Positions 8,717-17,921 of a stretch of DNA of 64,000 nt are shown piece by piece. How positions within the stretch are numbered: the first letter of the stretch is position 1; every line of letters begins with the position of its first letter. The DNA lies in the NCBI GenBank assembly GCA_040216885.1, contig JAVJOG010000025.1, positions 46,274 through 110,273 on the forward strand, given 5' to 3'. The notes below the pieces were generated by a model that did not search any database, was not told the origin of the DNA, and saw only the letters and a list, made by a program, of their open reading frames with translations. A program made the translations under genes and the position numbers. This DNA is from Parvibaculum sp040216885. GTDB taxonomy: Bacteria; Pseudomonadota; Alphaproteobacteria; Parvibaculales; Parvibaculaceae.

Positions 8717-9748
8717 ATGCACTTCGGCACGATCCGCAAAGGCCCGCGAAACCTCATCACCGATGTCGAGGGCATTTCGGTCGGCAATGCCGAGAACATC
8801 GCGGCCCGCACCGGCGTCACCGTCGTCCTGCCCGAGCCGCGCGCCAATGTCGGCGGCGACATCCGCGGCGGCGGCCCCGGCACGCGCGAAACCGATCTGC
8901 TCGATCCCGCCTGCCTGGTCGACGCGGCCGATGCGGTGGTGTTGTCGGGCGGTTCCTCCTGGGGCCTCGAAGCGGCGTCGGGCGCTGCCGCCTGGCTCGG
9001 CGCGCGCGGGCGCGGCTATCGCGTCGGCGCGAGCCCGTTGGTCTCGCCCATTGTGCCGGCGGCCATCCTGTTCGATTTGGCAAATGGCGGCGACAAATCC
9101 TGGGGCGAGACGCCGCCCTATGCCGCGCTCGGCCGCGCCGCCTGCGAAGCCGCCGCCGCCGATTTCCGCTTGGGCAATGCCGGCGCCGGCCTCGGCGCCA
9201 CCGCCGGGCAATATAAAGGCGGCCTCGGTTCGGCCTCGGCCGTCGTCGCCAACGGCTTCACGGTCGGCGCGCTGGTGGCGGCCAATCCCTTCGGCTCGGC
9301 GGTCGTCCCCGGCACGGGGCGCTTCTGGGCGGCACCTTACGAAATGGACGGCGAATTCGGCGGTCTCGGCTGGCCGGACACATCAGGCGTCGCCGCGCTC
9401 GATCCTTTGGCGGGTTCGAAGGCCGCCCCTGAGCCCGGCGGCAACACGTCGATCGGCGTCGTCGCCACCGATGCCGACCTGACGCCGGCCGAATGCCGCC
9501 GCCTCGCCATCATGGCGCAGGACGGCCTTGCCCGCGCCGTGAGGCCGGTTCACGCGCCGGTCGATGGCGATGCGATCTTCGTGCTGGCGACTGCTCGCCG
9601 GCCGCTGGGCCCCGCACCCCGCCACATGGCCGTCGCAAGCCTCGGCGCCATGGCCGCCGATTGCGTCGCCCGCGCCGTCGCCCGTGCCCTCTGGGAGGCC
9701 GAAACGCTGGGCGAAACCCGCGCCTTCCGCGATGTCCACGGCCTCTGA
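8717..9748 (+). CDS. P1 (S58) family peptidase, DmpA/BapA-like aminopeptidase
   Basis: 343 residues from ATG 8717 with GGAAGG nine bases upstream. Members of this N-terminal-nucleophile family self-cleave before a serine and release N-terminal residues from peptides or amides (L-/D-aminopeptidases, beta-aminopeptidases). Visible signs are ITDVEGISVGN and VTVVLPEPRANVGGD at the start, LSGGSSWGLEAASG, and the cleavage/active site GNTSIGVVATDADLT with Ser245 as the predicted nucleophile. No signal peptide, so likely cytoplasmic. It stands divergently beside ggt; a shared peptide-degradation role is only a guess. Confidence 0.9.
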   Translation: MHFGTIRKGPRNLITDVEGISVGNAENIAARTGVTVVLPEPRANVGGDIRGGGPGTRETDLLDPACLVDAADAVVLSGGSSWGLEAASGAAAWLGARGRGYRVGASPLVSPIVPAAILFDLANGGDKSWGETPPYAALGRAACEAAAADFRLGNAGAGLGATAGQYKGGLGSASAVVANGFTVGALVAANPFGSAVVPGTGRFWAAPYEMDGEFGGLGWPDTSGVAALDPLAGSKAAPEPGGNTSIGVVATDADLTPAECRRLAIMAQDGLARAVRPVHAPVDGDAIFVLATARRPLGPAPRHMAVASLGAMAADCVARAVARALWEAETLGETRAFRDVHGL

Positions 9749-9848
9749 GGCAAACCCGCGGAGACCCTTGCCTTCGCGCCCCCGAAGCTTTAAGAGGGAG
9801 CCGCCTTCGGGGTGCCGCTTTCGAGCCCGCCCCCATGAAGTGCCAGGC

Positions 9849-9925
9849 GCGCCCGTAGCTCAGCTGGATAGAGCATCAGACTACGAATCTGAGGGTCGGA
9901 CGTTCGAATCGTTCCGGGCGCACCA
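9849..9925 (+). tRNA. tRNA-Arg (anticodon ACG)
   Basis: A 77-base cloverleaf with 7-bp acceptor stem GCGCCCG / CGGGCGC, D-arm AGCTCAGCTGGATAGAGC, anticodon stem TCAGA/TCTGA around loop CTACGAA (anticodon ACG at the loop centre), T-arm with GTTCGAATC, discriminator A and an encoded CCA at 9923-9925. It lies at the junction between chromosomal genes and the island, a position often used as an attachment site, but I did not find a second copy of its 3' end farther along the window. Confidence 0.96.
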
Positions 9926-10058
9926 TTTCTCTCAATGACTTACAATGTTTTTGAGAGCTGCTATAAAGTCTTAGGCTCTCCCTAGGCTCTTCATCTCCAT
10001 ATGTCATTGAATAAAAAGGGAAATTCCGTGAGTCCCAAGACCGTGGATATATTGAGCG

Positions 10059-10634
10059 CTATGGCGCGATGAGGCTCTCAATTTGCCGGAGCAGAGGTTT
10101 CTCATTTCCGTGAAAACTCACGATCATCGCCTTGAGAAACACTCCCGGCTCAAGCCTTTGTAGATTAATCGGATGGCCGGCTTGATCGGCGAGGAGCGCC
10201 AGAAAGGCCGTCTGAGTACGGCCGTTGCCCTCGCGAAAGGGATGGATGGCGTTCAGCGTTGCGAGGAACGCCGTTGCCTTTTTTGCAAACTCTTCTGCTG
10301 TCAGATCGCGAAAATAGCGCTGCTTCTTCAGATCGTCGAAGAGCGCGGACATTTCCCGCTGAATGTTTTCAGGATAGCAGAAAGCACTGCCGTCTTTGGA
10401 TATCCGGACGGTTCGGAACTTGCCGGCCCAGGCATAGATATCCTGAAACAGGTGGTGATGAAGCGCACGGTAATGAGTAACGCTCAGCCTGCCGGAGGGT
10501 AGAGGCTCATCCGCGCGCTGCGTCGTGCTTGCTGTCTCGAACGCATCAAGTGCGGCTTGCATGCGCAGGCCGGGAATATTCTTGAGAACGGTCGTGCCAG
10601 GGTAGCAATAAGGGTCTGCGACCGCGTCGTACAT
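10059..10634 (-). CDS. Fic family protein (AMP-transferase toxin-like)
   Basis: 191 residues from ATG 10634; the frame is open further upstream but overlaps the small gene before it. The Fic catalytic motif HPFREGNGRTQ is intact, with the His, acidic residue and GNGR phosphate-binding loop required to transfer AMP to hydroxyl groups of target proteins. The N-terminal YCYPGTTVLKNIPG and the flap region SGRLSVTHYRALHHHLFQDIYAWAGKFRTV resemble standalone VbhT-like Fic proteins. The preceding gene ends 11 bases upstream and is a likely antitoxin. The target is not predictable from sequence. Confidence 0.9.
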   Translation of the reverse strand: MYDAVADPYCYPGTTVLKNIPGLRMQAALDAFETASTTQRADEPLPSGRLSVTHYRALHHHLFQDIYAWAGKFRTVRISKDGSAFCYPENIQREMSALFDDLKKQRYFRDLTAEEFAKKATAFLATLNAIHPFREGNGRTQTAFLALLADQAGHPINLQRLEPGVFLKAMIVSFHGNEKPLLRQIESLIAP

Positions 10635-10645
10635 GGAGGAGGCGG

Positions 10646-10849
10646 CTATCGCGTCTTGCCGTATTTGGCAGCGATGGCCTTGCGCCGCTGTTCCGGAGAG
10701 AGCCCTTTCCGGTCGAACTCCCGGAACTCGGCATCCATCGCCCGGGACATCTTGATACCCTCGACGGCGCTGATTTTCGCAAAGCCTTGGCGGCCAAGAG
10801 TAAAGCCCTTGGCAAGGCGCTTGCCGGATTTGGTGGTCGGTCCGCTCAT
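10646..10849 (-). CDS. Small putative Fic antitoxin (VbhA-like position)
   Basis: 67 residues directly upstream of the Fic gene on the same strand. It is basic at the N-terminus (GPTTKSGKRLAKGFTLGRQG) and ends in LSPEQRRKAIAAKYGKTR. Class I Fic modules carry such a small inhibitor whose helix offers S/T-x-x-x-E-G/N to the Fic active site. Here I see KISAVEGIKMS, which contains S-x-x-E-G, one residue short of the consensus spacing. The antitoxin role is therefore inferred from position and size; a direct match to the inhibitory motif is not shown. A closely packed operon with Fic is clear. Confidence 0.65.
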   Translation of the reverse strand: MSGPTTKSGKRLAKGFTLGRQGFAKISAVEGIKMSRAMDAEFREFDRKGLSPEQRRKAIAAKYGKTR

Positions 10850-10891
10850 ACAATAATTATAGCACGAACCATTTCCTCACAAAGCTCAACT

Positions 10892-12094
10892 TTATCCCTG
10901 AATTGCCTTCGTACCGCCCGGCGAAAGTGTCGTCGCGCTGAATGGCTGCGACGGCATGCCGTCGATCATCAGCTTCAGATAGATGCGGTGATTGGGGAGG
11001 TTCATCAGGTCGAGCATGTCGAATCGCGGCTCGAACTCGCGGGCGAGGAGAACCGCGTCATACGGCCCGATCCGAAACGAAACCAGCGTCCCGGCATTGC
11101 CGAGAACCGCATGGGCGACATCCGGGTCGAGCTGATGGAGATGCTGGTTCGCGAGGACAAGTCCAACCCGGTATTTCCTAAGTTCCGAAATCATGCCGGC
11201 GATGCTCAAGGTCGTGAAGGTCTGGAACTCGTCCATATAGAGGAAGAAGGGGAGGCGTTTTGCCTCCGGGATGTCCGCCCGGCTGAAGGCGGCGAGCCCC
11301 ATGGTGGTGACGAGGAGACTGCCGAGAAGCGCGGCGCTGTCGTCGCCGATCTTGCCGCGCGCGAGATTGACGACGACAATCTTGCCTTCATCCATCAGAC
11401 GGCGGAAGCGGAGCATCTCCTTAGGCTCGGTCAGGATGCGCCGAAGCGTCGGGTCGGCGAGAAAAGCACCGATCTTGTTCTGGATCGGGGCCGTCGCATC
11501 TGCCCGGTAGCGCCAGGAATATTGTTCGAACTCCTTCTTCCAGAAATTCCGTACCGGCTCATTGGCAAGCGCGTCTGCCACTCGCTGCCGGTAGTCCTTG
11601 TCGTTGAGCATCCGCAGGACATCGTCGAGCTTGGCGTGGCCATGCTCCAGCAGGGCGAAGAGCACGTTCCGGAGGACGTGCTCCATGCGGACGCCCCAGG
11701 CATCCGACCAGTGTTTCTTCAGGGCCTCCATGAGGCCTGAGACCGCGAGCGGGACCCGGTCGAGCGGCACGCGCTTCAGCGGGTTGTAGCCGAAGGGCTG
11801 CGCCGGATCGGGTACGTTGAGATAGACCAGATCATCAGGCCGGACATCGCTCGCATAGGCGGCAACCCGTTCGGCGAGATCGCCATGCGGATCGATCAGG
11901 GCGAAGCCGCGTCCGGCATTGATGTCGCCGCGCGCCAGGGTCTCAAGGAAGGTCGTCTTGCCGGTTCCGGTCTTGCCGATCGTATAGATATGCGAAAGCC
12001 GGTCGTCCTGCTTGATGCCGAAAACCCGCCGATCGTTCCGGAAGTTCGTCTGCGCGAAATACGAGATATCCGGTGAGCGCTCCATGGGAGGCAT
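10892..12094 (-). CDS. HerA/TraG-type DNA-translocating ATPase (short)
   Basis: 400 residues. VirD4/TraG-class proteins pump DNA into a conjugation channel, or act as double-strand DNA translocases in HerA-like systems. Walker A is GKTGTGKTT (residues 40-48) and Walker B is FFLYMDEFQTF near residue 270, followed by ANQHLHQLD and a sensor region. There is no N-terminal membrane anchor, unlike the 742-residue relative at 44.5 kb, so this one is soluble. It is divergent from the ParB-like gene, with a 250-base intergenic region that contains a motif shared with two other island promoters. Confidence 0.85.
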   Translation of the reverse strand: MPPMERSPDISYFAQTNFRNDRRVFGIKQDDRLSHIYTIGKTGTGKTTFLETLARGDINAGRGFALIDPHGDLAERVAAYASDVRPDDLVYLNVPDPAQPFGYNPLKRVPLDRVPLAVSGLMEALKKHWSDAWGVRMEHVLRNVLFALLEHGHAKLDDVLRMLNDKDYRQRVADALANEPVRNFWKKEFEQYSWRYRADATAPIQNKIGAFLADPTLRRILTEPKEMLRFRRLMDEGKIVVVNLARGKIGDDSAALLGSLLVTTMGLAAFSRADIPEAKRLPFFLYMDEFQTFTTLSIAGMISELRKYRVGLVLANQHLHQLDPDVAHAVLGNAGTLVSFRIGPYDAVLLAREFEPRFDMLDLMNLPNHRIYLKLMIDGMPSQPFSATTLSPGGTKAIQG

Positions 12095-12204
12095 TGTCCG
12101 GTATCGGCGGAATCATCGATAGGTGTGCAATTTTGCGCATACCGCACAACGCGACGGCTTCCCCCGACATAGATTGCGTTATCCCCATGTCGTTGCCGGA
12201 TCGG

Positions 12205-12220
12205 CAAGTTTGCACGTCTA
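12205..12220 (+). promoter_or_regulatory. Shared island motif, copy 1
   Basis: CAAGTTTGCACGTCTA in the divergent region between the short TraG-like ATPase and the ParB-like gene. Near-identical sequence occurs at 22944-22960 and 24397-24412, always in a backbone intergenic region. Probably a protein-binding site (regulator or ParB-type), which is inference. Confidence 0.5.
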
Positions 12221-12344
12221 TGTGAGAACCATCTTCTTCGAGACGATGGAGCGAGACCTGTTCCTTTGATCCAGGTCCGCATCGCGTTCGTGGCCGATCG
12301 ACGGCCGCCGGCGCAATTTTCACCATCATCATCGGAGAACACCC

Positions 12345-14255
12345 ATGAGCGAGAACCTCATGACGATCCCGCTTTGCCAATTGAAGCGGGCCGCACTCAA
12401 TGTGCGCAAGACCGGCCGCAAGGTCGATATCGAGCAACTGGCCGCGAGCATCGAAGCTCACGGCCTCCTCGAAAACCTCGTCGTCCGGCTTGTCCGGGTC
12501 GGGAGCGCGGAGGCGGAGCCTCTTTATGAAGTGGTGGCGGGCGGCAGGCGCTACGACGCGCTGAAACTCCTCGCCAAGCGGCACAAGATCGCGATGGACT
12601 ATCCGGTCCCGTGCCGCGTCCTCGGCGAGACAGCGGTCGCGAACTATGTCGAAATCTCGCTTGCCGAGAATATCGTCCGGGCGCCACTGCATCCGGCCGA
12701 TCAGTTCGACGCCTTCGCGAAACTGCAGAAGGAGGGACTCGCGGCCGAAGAGATCGCGGCCCGCTTCGGACTGCCGACGAAAGTCGTCATCCAGCGGCTG
12801 AAGCTCGGCGCCGTTTCGCCCCGTCTGATGGCGGCCTATCGGGCGGAAGAGCTGACGCTCGACCAGTTGATGGCCTTCGCGATCACCGACGACCATGCGG
12901 CCCAGGAAGCCTTCTGGTTCGACACGCCCCATGGCCATCGCTCGCCCCAGGCGATCCGGCGGCACCTCACCAGCGCCCTTGTCGAGGGTGGGGACCGTCG
13001 GGCGCTCTTCATCGGCGTCGAAGCCTATGAAGCGGCGGGTGGCACGGTGATCCGGGACCTCTTCCAGCCGGAATCCGAAGGTTATTTCGCGGACAGCCAG
13101 CTTCTCGGCCGGCTCGTGGCCGAGAAACTCGACATCGAGGCCGCGAAGGTCCGGGCCGAAGGCTGGTCCTGGGTCGAGGTCATGCCCGAGACCGACTATG
13201 GTGCGCTCGCGAAGTTCGGCCGCGTCAAGGCCGGCGAGATCGCCCTGTCGGAAGAGGATGAGACCCGGCTCCTCGCCCTCTCCGAACGCTACGACGAACT
13301 CGTCGCGGCGCTTGAAGACCAGGAAGACGAAGCCATGTCCGCCGAACTCGACAGGGTCGTTGAGGAGATGGACGCGCTCGAAGAGCGGCATCTCCAATGG
13401 TCCGATGAGGACCGGAAGAGTGCCGGCGTCATCCTGAGCCTAACCCCCGACGGCGAGCTTGAGGTGAATCCGGGGCTCGTCCGTCCGGAAGACCGGAAAC
13501 GCGAGGAGGCGGACGACGAAGAAGGGGAACCCGCACGACCCGCCGAGCGAAAGGAGAAGGGTAATGGACGCCCCGAAGGCTATTCCGACACGCTGCTGAC
13601 CGACCTCTCGGCGCATCGCACCGCGGCGCTCCGGGAGATGCTGGCAGGGAGCCCGAAGGTGGCCCTTGCCGCCCTCGTCTACCGGCTGGCGAAGCCTCTC
13701 TTCTTCGAACGCCAAGCCTCGCCTTGTCTCCACCTCCAGCCCTCTTTCATCGATCTCGGGAGCTTCTCGAAGACGGTGGGGGAGAGCCCGGCGGCGGCCG
13801 CTTTGCTCACGCGCCATACGCAATGGTGCGAGAGGCTGCCGGAGGCGGACCAGTTCTGGCCCTGGCTTCTGGAAGCCGAGCAGGACGTGTTGCTCGATCT
13901 TCTCGCCTATTGCGTCGCGCTGACGCTCGACGCCGTGCATCGGAAGAACGAGAACCCCGGCCGGCGCATGATCGAGGCAAAAGACCTCGCAACGGCTCTT
14001 GCCCTCGACATGACCGAGTGGTGGCAGCCGACACGGGTACACTTCTTCGATCATCTGACAAAAGGTCAGATCATCGAAGCTGTCGGCGAGGCGACATCGG
14101 CTTCAACTGCGAAGTACCTCACGGAGCTAAAGAAGGCCGACATGGCGGCACGTGCGGAAGAGCTTGTCAAAGACAAGCGGTGGTTGCCGGTGCCGCTTCG
14201 GAGCGAGGTGGAGGAAACCAAAACAGAACCCGTCGCCGATGTGGCGGCGGAATAA
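12345..14255 (+). CDS. ParB/Spo0J-like nuclease-domain protein (large)
   Basis: 636 residues from ATG 12345, with GGAG 8 bases upstream. The N-terminal ParB domain is clear: CQLKRAALNVRKTG, IEAHGLLENLVVR, VVAGGRRYDALKLL and the partner-binding LAENIVRAPLHPADQFDAF, then a helix-turn-helix (AAEEIAARFGLPTKVVIQRLKL). An acidic middle part and a long C-terminal region follow. The protein is about twice the length of chromosomal ParB and resembles plasmid and island ParB-type proteins involved in maintenance or replication. No ParA is next to it. It heads the plus-strand block and is followed by a strong terminator before the TerB cargo. Confidence 0.88.
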   Translation: MSENLMTIPLCQLKRAALNVRKTGRKVDIEQLAASIEAHGLLENLVVRLVRVGSAEAEPLYEVVAGGRRYDALKLLAKRHKIAMDYPVPCRVLGETAVANYVEISLAENIVRAPLHPADQFDAFAKLQKEGLAAEEIAARFGLPTKVVIQRLKLGAVSPRLMAAYRAEELTLDQLMAFAITDDHAAQEAFWFDTPHGHRSPQAIRRHLTSALVEGGDRRALFIGVEAYEAAGGTVIRDLFQPESEGYFADSQLLGRLVAEKLDIEAAKVRAEGWSWVEVMPETDYGALAKFGRVKAGEIALSEEDETRLLALSERYDELVAALEDQEDEAMSAELDRVVEEMDALEERHLQWSDEDRKSAGVILSLTPDGELEVNPGLVRPEDRKREEADDEEGEPARPAERKEKGNGRPEGYSDTLLTDLSAHRTAALREMLAGSPKVALAALVYRLAKPLFFERQASPCLHLQPSFIDLGSFSKTVGESPAAAALLTRHTQWCERLPEADQFWPWLLEAEQDVLLDLLAYCVALTLDAVHRKNENPGRRMIEAKDLATALALDMTEWWQPTRVHFFDHLTKGQIIEAVGEATSASTAKYLTELKKADMAARAEELVKDKRWLPVPLRSEVEETKTEPVADVAAE

Positions 14256-14264
14256 AAACTACTA

Positions 14265-14292
14265 AGGACCGGGAGGAATCCCGGTCCTTTTC
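14265..14292 (+). terminator. Rho-independent terminator after the parB-like gene
   Basis: Perfect 10-bp stem AGGACCGGGA / TCCCGGTCCT with loop GGAA, followed by TTTTC. It begins 10 bases after the stop of the parB-like gene and separates backbone from cargo. Confidence 0.9.
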
Positions 14293-14358
14293 TTCGGGAT
14301 GCAAAGAGTTCGGCAGTATGTCAACTTAAAGGGGGATAAGTGGCACGCTGGGGACAAA

Positions 14359-16617
14359 ATGGAGTGGCTAATCGTAGGTGCCGTCTTTTGGCTGATTGTT
14401 TGGGCTGTTCGAAAAGGTGCAACGAAGCCGAGATCACGGACTTCAGCCAAATCGATCAACCGGCAGTCGGCTATACCGGCAAAATCGCTGCACCAAACCG
14501 CTACTAGAACGGGGATGAGCTCCAAAGCGGCCAAGCGAACGCCTACCGAATGGATTCCTGCAGGGAGATCCGTAACAATACAGGGGACTAGTATCGCGTC
14601 CGGGATGATCTATGTGGGCGGCGATCTTTCTGGCAACTACGGTAGAACCGAGAACTGCTTGGTCGATCCCACGCTTCCGGTGTCACGCAGCACTTCCGAC
14701 AAATCCGGCGTCACGATGCCATACTGGCCATCCTACTCGGATATCAGACCCGAGGCCCGACGCTCATATCTTGACTGGCTTGCTGGTGGTCGAAGTGATC
14801 CGGATATTGGCATCGGTTACGTATTTTTGTTTTTCTACGGCCTAGAACGGCGGCTCTTTGTCGATCAAGCAACAGACGAGGCGCCGATAGTCCGTGATGA
14901 AATAGAGCGTCTGTTGGCGCTCTATAACTCAAATCACTCCTTTCAAGGTTATGCGCGCAAGTGTCTTGATGCGATATCGGTAATCAGCGGTGACATCGAC
15001 AATCCCCCCATTCTTTCGCCGTCCATGCATGCCGGATACGAGATACCGCTCGCAGTCCGATTTCATCTCGGACATCGGCTTGCGAACAAAAGTCCGTTCA
15101 CCGCCGACGAAGCGCTTCTCTGGGTACTTTCACTACCGGACACATACTTACGCACTCCCGGTGTGAGGTGCTTCGATGAATTCTGCGTGTTGTGGCGGGT
15201 TCGATTCTCAGAACGCTATCCAAATGGGTTGAAGGTAAGAGTGCCCAAGAAAACACTCAAAGCTGACTACCATTCGGCGAGTGGCACATTTCAGGTAAAG
15301 TTTTCAGTGTCGGACGGAAGCATACCCGACATTGCGGCAATTAACGCGCCGCTGGATGGACTTCGCGAACTCGCAAATGCCTGTACCGATGAACTCGACG
15401 CATATAGCAGGCTTCTTGGCCGAAGGCCGGACGTTCGTGGCAATGTCGAAGCAGTTGCGCTACTTCCTCGCGAAATTTTGGACACTTCGGACTCGTCTCC
15501 GGTAAGGGTCATCCGCTCACACATTGATGCGCTCCTAGGTCTGGAACAATTCGCAACTATGCAGACACGGAAGTTGCTGAGCACCCTCAGCATGGACTGT
15601 CCTGAATCAGGGAAAATTCCCGCAGCCAGCGCCAACCAAATCGGTTCCATACTCGATAAGCTCGACATTGCGTACGAACCTGACCGCCGATACGGGCCGA
15701 CCTCCTTGAGTCTCGATGGCACTGTAACGCTCTTTCGTAGCGCGAACGGCGCCCCTGTCGATACAGACAGAGCAGAGTATCAAGCGTCGCGGACGATGAT
15801 GGAAATTTCGGCTTTGGCTGCTGCCTCTGATGGCGAGGTCGTCGGTGCTGAACTCAAAAGCATCATGACCGAATTGGAGGCGATGGAAGGCCTAAATCCA
15901 AGGGAACGAATGCGGCTTCACGCGCATGTACTTTCTCTGCTTGCTGATATGCCCCGTCAACACGGAGCGATGAGAAGGCTATCAAGCCTGCCAGAATCTG
16001 ACAGGCGTCGCGTGGTTCAGTCGGCGTTCTCGGCTGTGCTCGCCGACGGGCATATCAGCGCCGCGGAAGTCAAATTTCTCGAGAAGCTGTACAAGGCTCT
16101 GAAGCTTCCACAGGAGGACGTGTATGCCGCGCTCCATAGGGGCGATGTGAGCATTGACGAACCCGTGAAAATTCTCCCGGAGCAATATACTCCTGGAACT
16201 CCGGTTCCACAGCCGCCATTAGAACGGACCGGCGTTCAGATCGACCCGGCTCGTCTTGCTCGTATTCAAAACGAAACCTCGACTGTTTCCAGTCTGCTTG
16301 CGGACATCTTCGTCGAAGAAGAGCCGATCGTATCGAATGCTCCGGTTTCGCCGACGGGAAAATCAGCTTGCATCTATGACGGTCTCGATGCCGCGCATGG
16401 CGAGCTTCTCGCAAAGATTGTTTCCGCCGTGCGGATGACACGCGCGATCTTCGAAGACGAATCCCGTATGCTTACATTGCTGCCTGACGGAGCACTTGAA
16501 ACAATCAACGATTGGGGTTTTGAAGTCTTTGGCGAGCCAGTCCTTGAGGGGGATGACGACATTGAAGTCGCCACCCACCTCCGTCCGGAGCTTCAAAAGT
16601 TGGAGGTGGTTGAATGA
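14359..16617 (+). CDS. TerB-N / TerB-like / TerB-C domain membrane protein
   Basis: About 752 residues from ATG 14359, chosen because GGGGA lies just upstream and the protein then starts with a membrane helix MEWLIVGAVFWLIVWAV; an ATG at 14299 abuts the terminator and has no ribosome site. The middle carries the TerB-N pattern (SYLDWLAGGRSDPDIGIGYV, FFYGLERRL, about residues 120-170). Residues about 480-590 form a TerB-like helical, acidic metal-binding domain (SDGEVVGAEL..., LADGHISAAEVKFLEKLY), and a TerB-C-like tail follows. TerB-N proteins occur in tellurite/stress and phage-defence neighbourhoods. It is the first gene of a three-gene overlapping operon with a BrxD-like ATPase and a BrxHI-like helicase. 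The membrane anchor suggests an envelope location. Confidence 0.8.
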   Translation: MEWLIVGAVFWLIVWAVRKGATKPRSRTSAKSINRQSAIPAKSLHQTATRTGMSSKAAKRTPTEWIPAGRSVTIQGTSIASGMIYVGGDLSGNYGRTENCLVDPTLPVSRSTSDKSGVTMPYWPSYSDIRPEARRSYLDWLAGGRSDPDIGIGYVFLFFYGLERRLFVDQATDEAPIVRDEIERLLALYNSNHSFQGYARKCLDAISVISGDIDNPPILSPSMHAGYEIPLAVRFHLGHRLANKSPFTADEALLWVLSLPDTYLRTPGVRCFDEFCVLWRVRFSERYPNGLKVRVPKKTLKADYHSASGTFQVKFSVSDGSIPDIAAINAPLDGLRELANACTDELDAYSRLLGRRPDVRGNVEAVALLPREILDTSDSSPVRVIRSHIDALLGLEQFATMQTRKLLSTLSMDCPESGKIPAASANQIGSILDKLDIAYEPDRRYGPTSLSLDGTVTLFRSANGAPVDTDRAEYQASRTMMEISALAAASDGEVVGAELKSIMTELEAMEGLNPRERMRLHAHVLSLLADMPRQHGAMRRLSSLPESDRRRVVQSAFSAVLADGHISAAEVKFLEKLYKALKLPQEDVYAALHRGDVSIDEPVKILPEQYTPGTPVPQPPLERTGVQIDPARLARIQNETSTVSSLLADIFVEEEPIVSNAPVSPTGKSACIYDGLDAAHGELLAKIVSAVRMTRAIFEDESRMLTLLPDGALETINDWGFEVFGEPVLEGDDDIEVATHLRPELQKLEVVE

Positions 16618-17921
16618 AAAGCACTATCCGAGCGCGCGACCGCGATACTATACTTCAAGCATTGTCCGCGGGCGTCGTTCCTCGCACCGGCCTTCAACAT
16701 ATCCAAGTTGGGCGCGCCGCGGAGATTGCTGCCCTAGTTAAAGATATTGACCGAATCTCGGACGAGGGGTCAGCGGCCCGCTTCGTTATAGGTGAATATG
16801 GCGCAGGGAAGACTTTCTTTCTGAATCTTGTTCGTCTAATTGCGCTGGAACGCCGTTGCGTAACTATTCATGCCGATCTCGCACCAGATCGCCGGATTCA
16901 CGCTACTGGGGGGCAAGCACGTGGTCTCTATGCCGAGGCTGTACGCAACATGGCGACACGCAACAAGCCGGACGGTGGTGCATTGCCCAGTGTGGTCGAG
17001 CGGTTTGTCACCGAAAGCGTCAGGGAGAGTGAGCGCTCAGGGGCGCCGGTAGAGCAAGTTATCGACGAACGTCTTTCTCGGCTTGTCGAATACACCGGCG
17101 GACACGATTTCACGACGGTTCTGAAAGCCTACTGGCGGGGCAGCAACGAAGGTGACGAACTTACCAAGATTGCGGCGCTGAGATGGTTGCGTGGGGAGTT
17201 CACAACAAAAACCGAGGCGCGGCAAGCGCTTGGTGTGCGTACAATTATTGATGATGACAGTGTTTACGACGGGTTGAAGCTGCTCTCCGCCTTTACACAA
17301 CTCGCGGGTTATGCCGGCATGCTCGTCGTTTTTGATGAGATGGTAAATCTGTACAAGCTGCAGAGCTCACAAGCACGAAGTCAGAATTTTGAGCAAATAC
17401 TACGAATCTTGAACGACGTATTACAAGGCAACGTAAGTGGAATCGGATTCATGTTCGGAGGAACGCCGGAGTTCATGATGGATCCTCGAAGGGGGCTCTA
17501 TAGTTATCAAGCTTTGCAGTCCCGGCTTGCCGAGAACGCGTTTGCTACTAACGGCTTGGTTGATCTTTCTGGTCCCGTTCTCCGCCTCCAGAGTCTTACG
17601 CCGGAAGATCTTCTCGTGTTGCTTTCAAATATCCGGAACGTATTTGCTCATGGTGATCCGGAGCAGCATCTTGTGCCTGATGAAGCGTTGCCAGCCTTCA
17701 TGAATCATTGCAACAAAAGCATCGGGGAGGCCTACTTCAGAACTCCGCGAAGCACCATTAAAGCTTTTGTACAACTTCTTGCGGTTCTGGAGCAAAACCC
17801 GGGGACAGATTGGCGAGAGCTACTTGGCGGCATCGATGTTGCCCCGGATCATGAAGATCCGACTGATATGCCTGAGGATAGGGAAGACGGAGACGGTGAC
17901 CTTGACTCCATCCGCCTCTGA
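16614..17921 (+). CDS. BrxD-like ATP-binding protein (DUF2791 family)
   Basis: 435 residues; ATG 16614 overlaps the stop of the TerB-N gene (ATGA). The family pattern is strong: GVVPRTGLQHIQVGRAAEI, P-loop IGEYGAGKTFFL (about residues 59-70), ADLAPDRRIHATGGQARGLY, NMATRNKPDGGALP, and Walker B-like MLVVFDEMVNL near 240. BrxD is the second ATPase of type 2 BREX phage exclusion systems, where it sits beside the BrxHI helicase. Here the BREX core genes (methylase PglX, phosphatase PglZ, BrxC) are missing, so this is a BREX-derived or parallel module. An acidic tail ends the protein. Confidence 0.88.
   Translation: MKSTIRARDRDTILQALSAGVVPRTGLQHIQVGRAAEIAALVKDIDRISDEGSAARFVIGEYGAGKTFFLNLVRLIALERRCVTIHADLAPDRRIHATGGQARGLYAEAVRNMATRNKPDGGALPSVVERFVTESVRESERSGAPVEQVIDERLSRLVEYTGGHDFTTVLKAYWRGSNEGDELTKIAALRWLRGEFTTKTEARQALGVRTIIDDDSVYDGLKLLSAFTQLAGYAGMLVVFDEMVNLYKLQSSQARSQNFEQILRILNDVLQGNVSGIGFMFGGTPEFMMDPRRGLYSYQALQSRLAENAFATNGLVDLSGPVLRLQSLTPEDLLVLLSNIRNVFAHGDPEQHLVPDEALPAFMNHCNKSIGEAYFRTPRSTIKAFVQLLAVLEQNPGTDWRELLGGIDVAPDHEDPTDMPEDREDGDGDLDSIRL

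Noticed and set aside
6969..9482. An 837-codon plus-strand open frame across ggt and the P1 peptidase
   Set aside because: It runs antisense to ggt and out of frame with the peptidase; composition is His/Arg-rich without any domain.
14299..14358. ATG 14299 as start of the TerB-N gene
   Set aside because: It abuts the terminator T tract and has no ribosome site; ATG 14359 has one and begins with the membrane helix.
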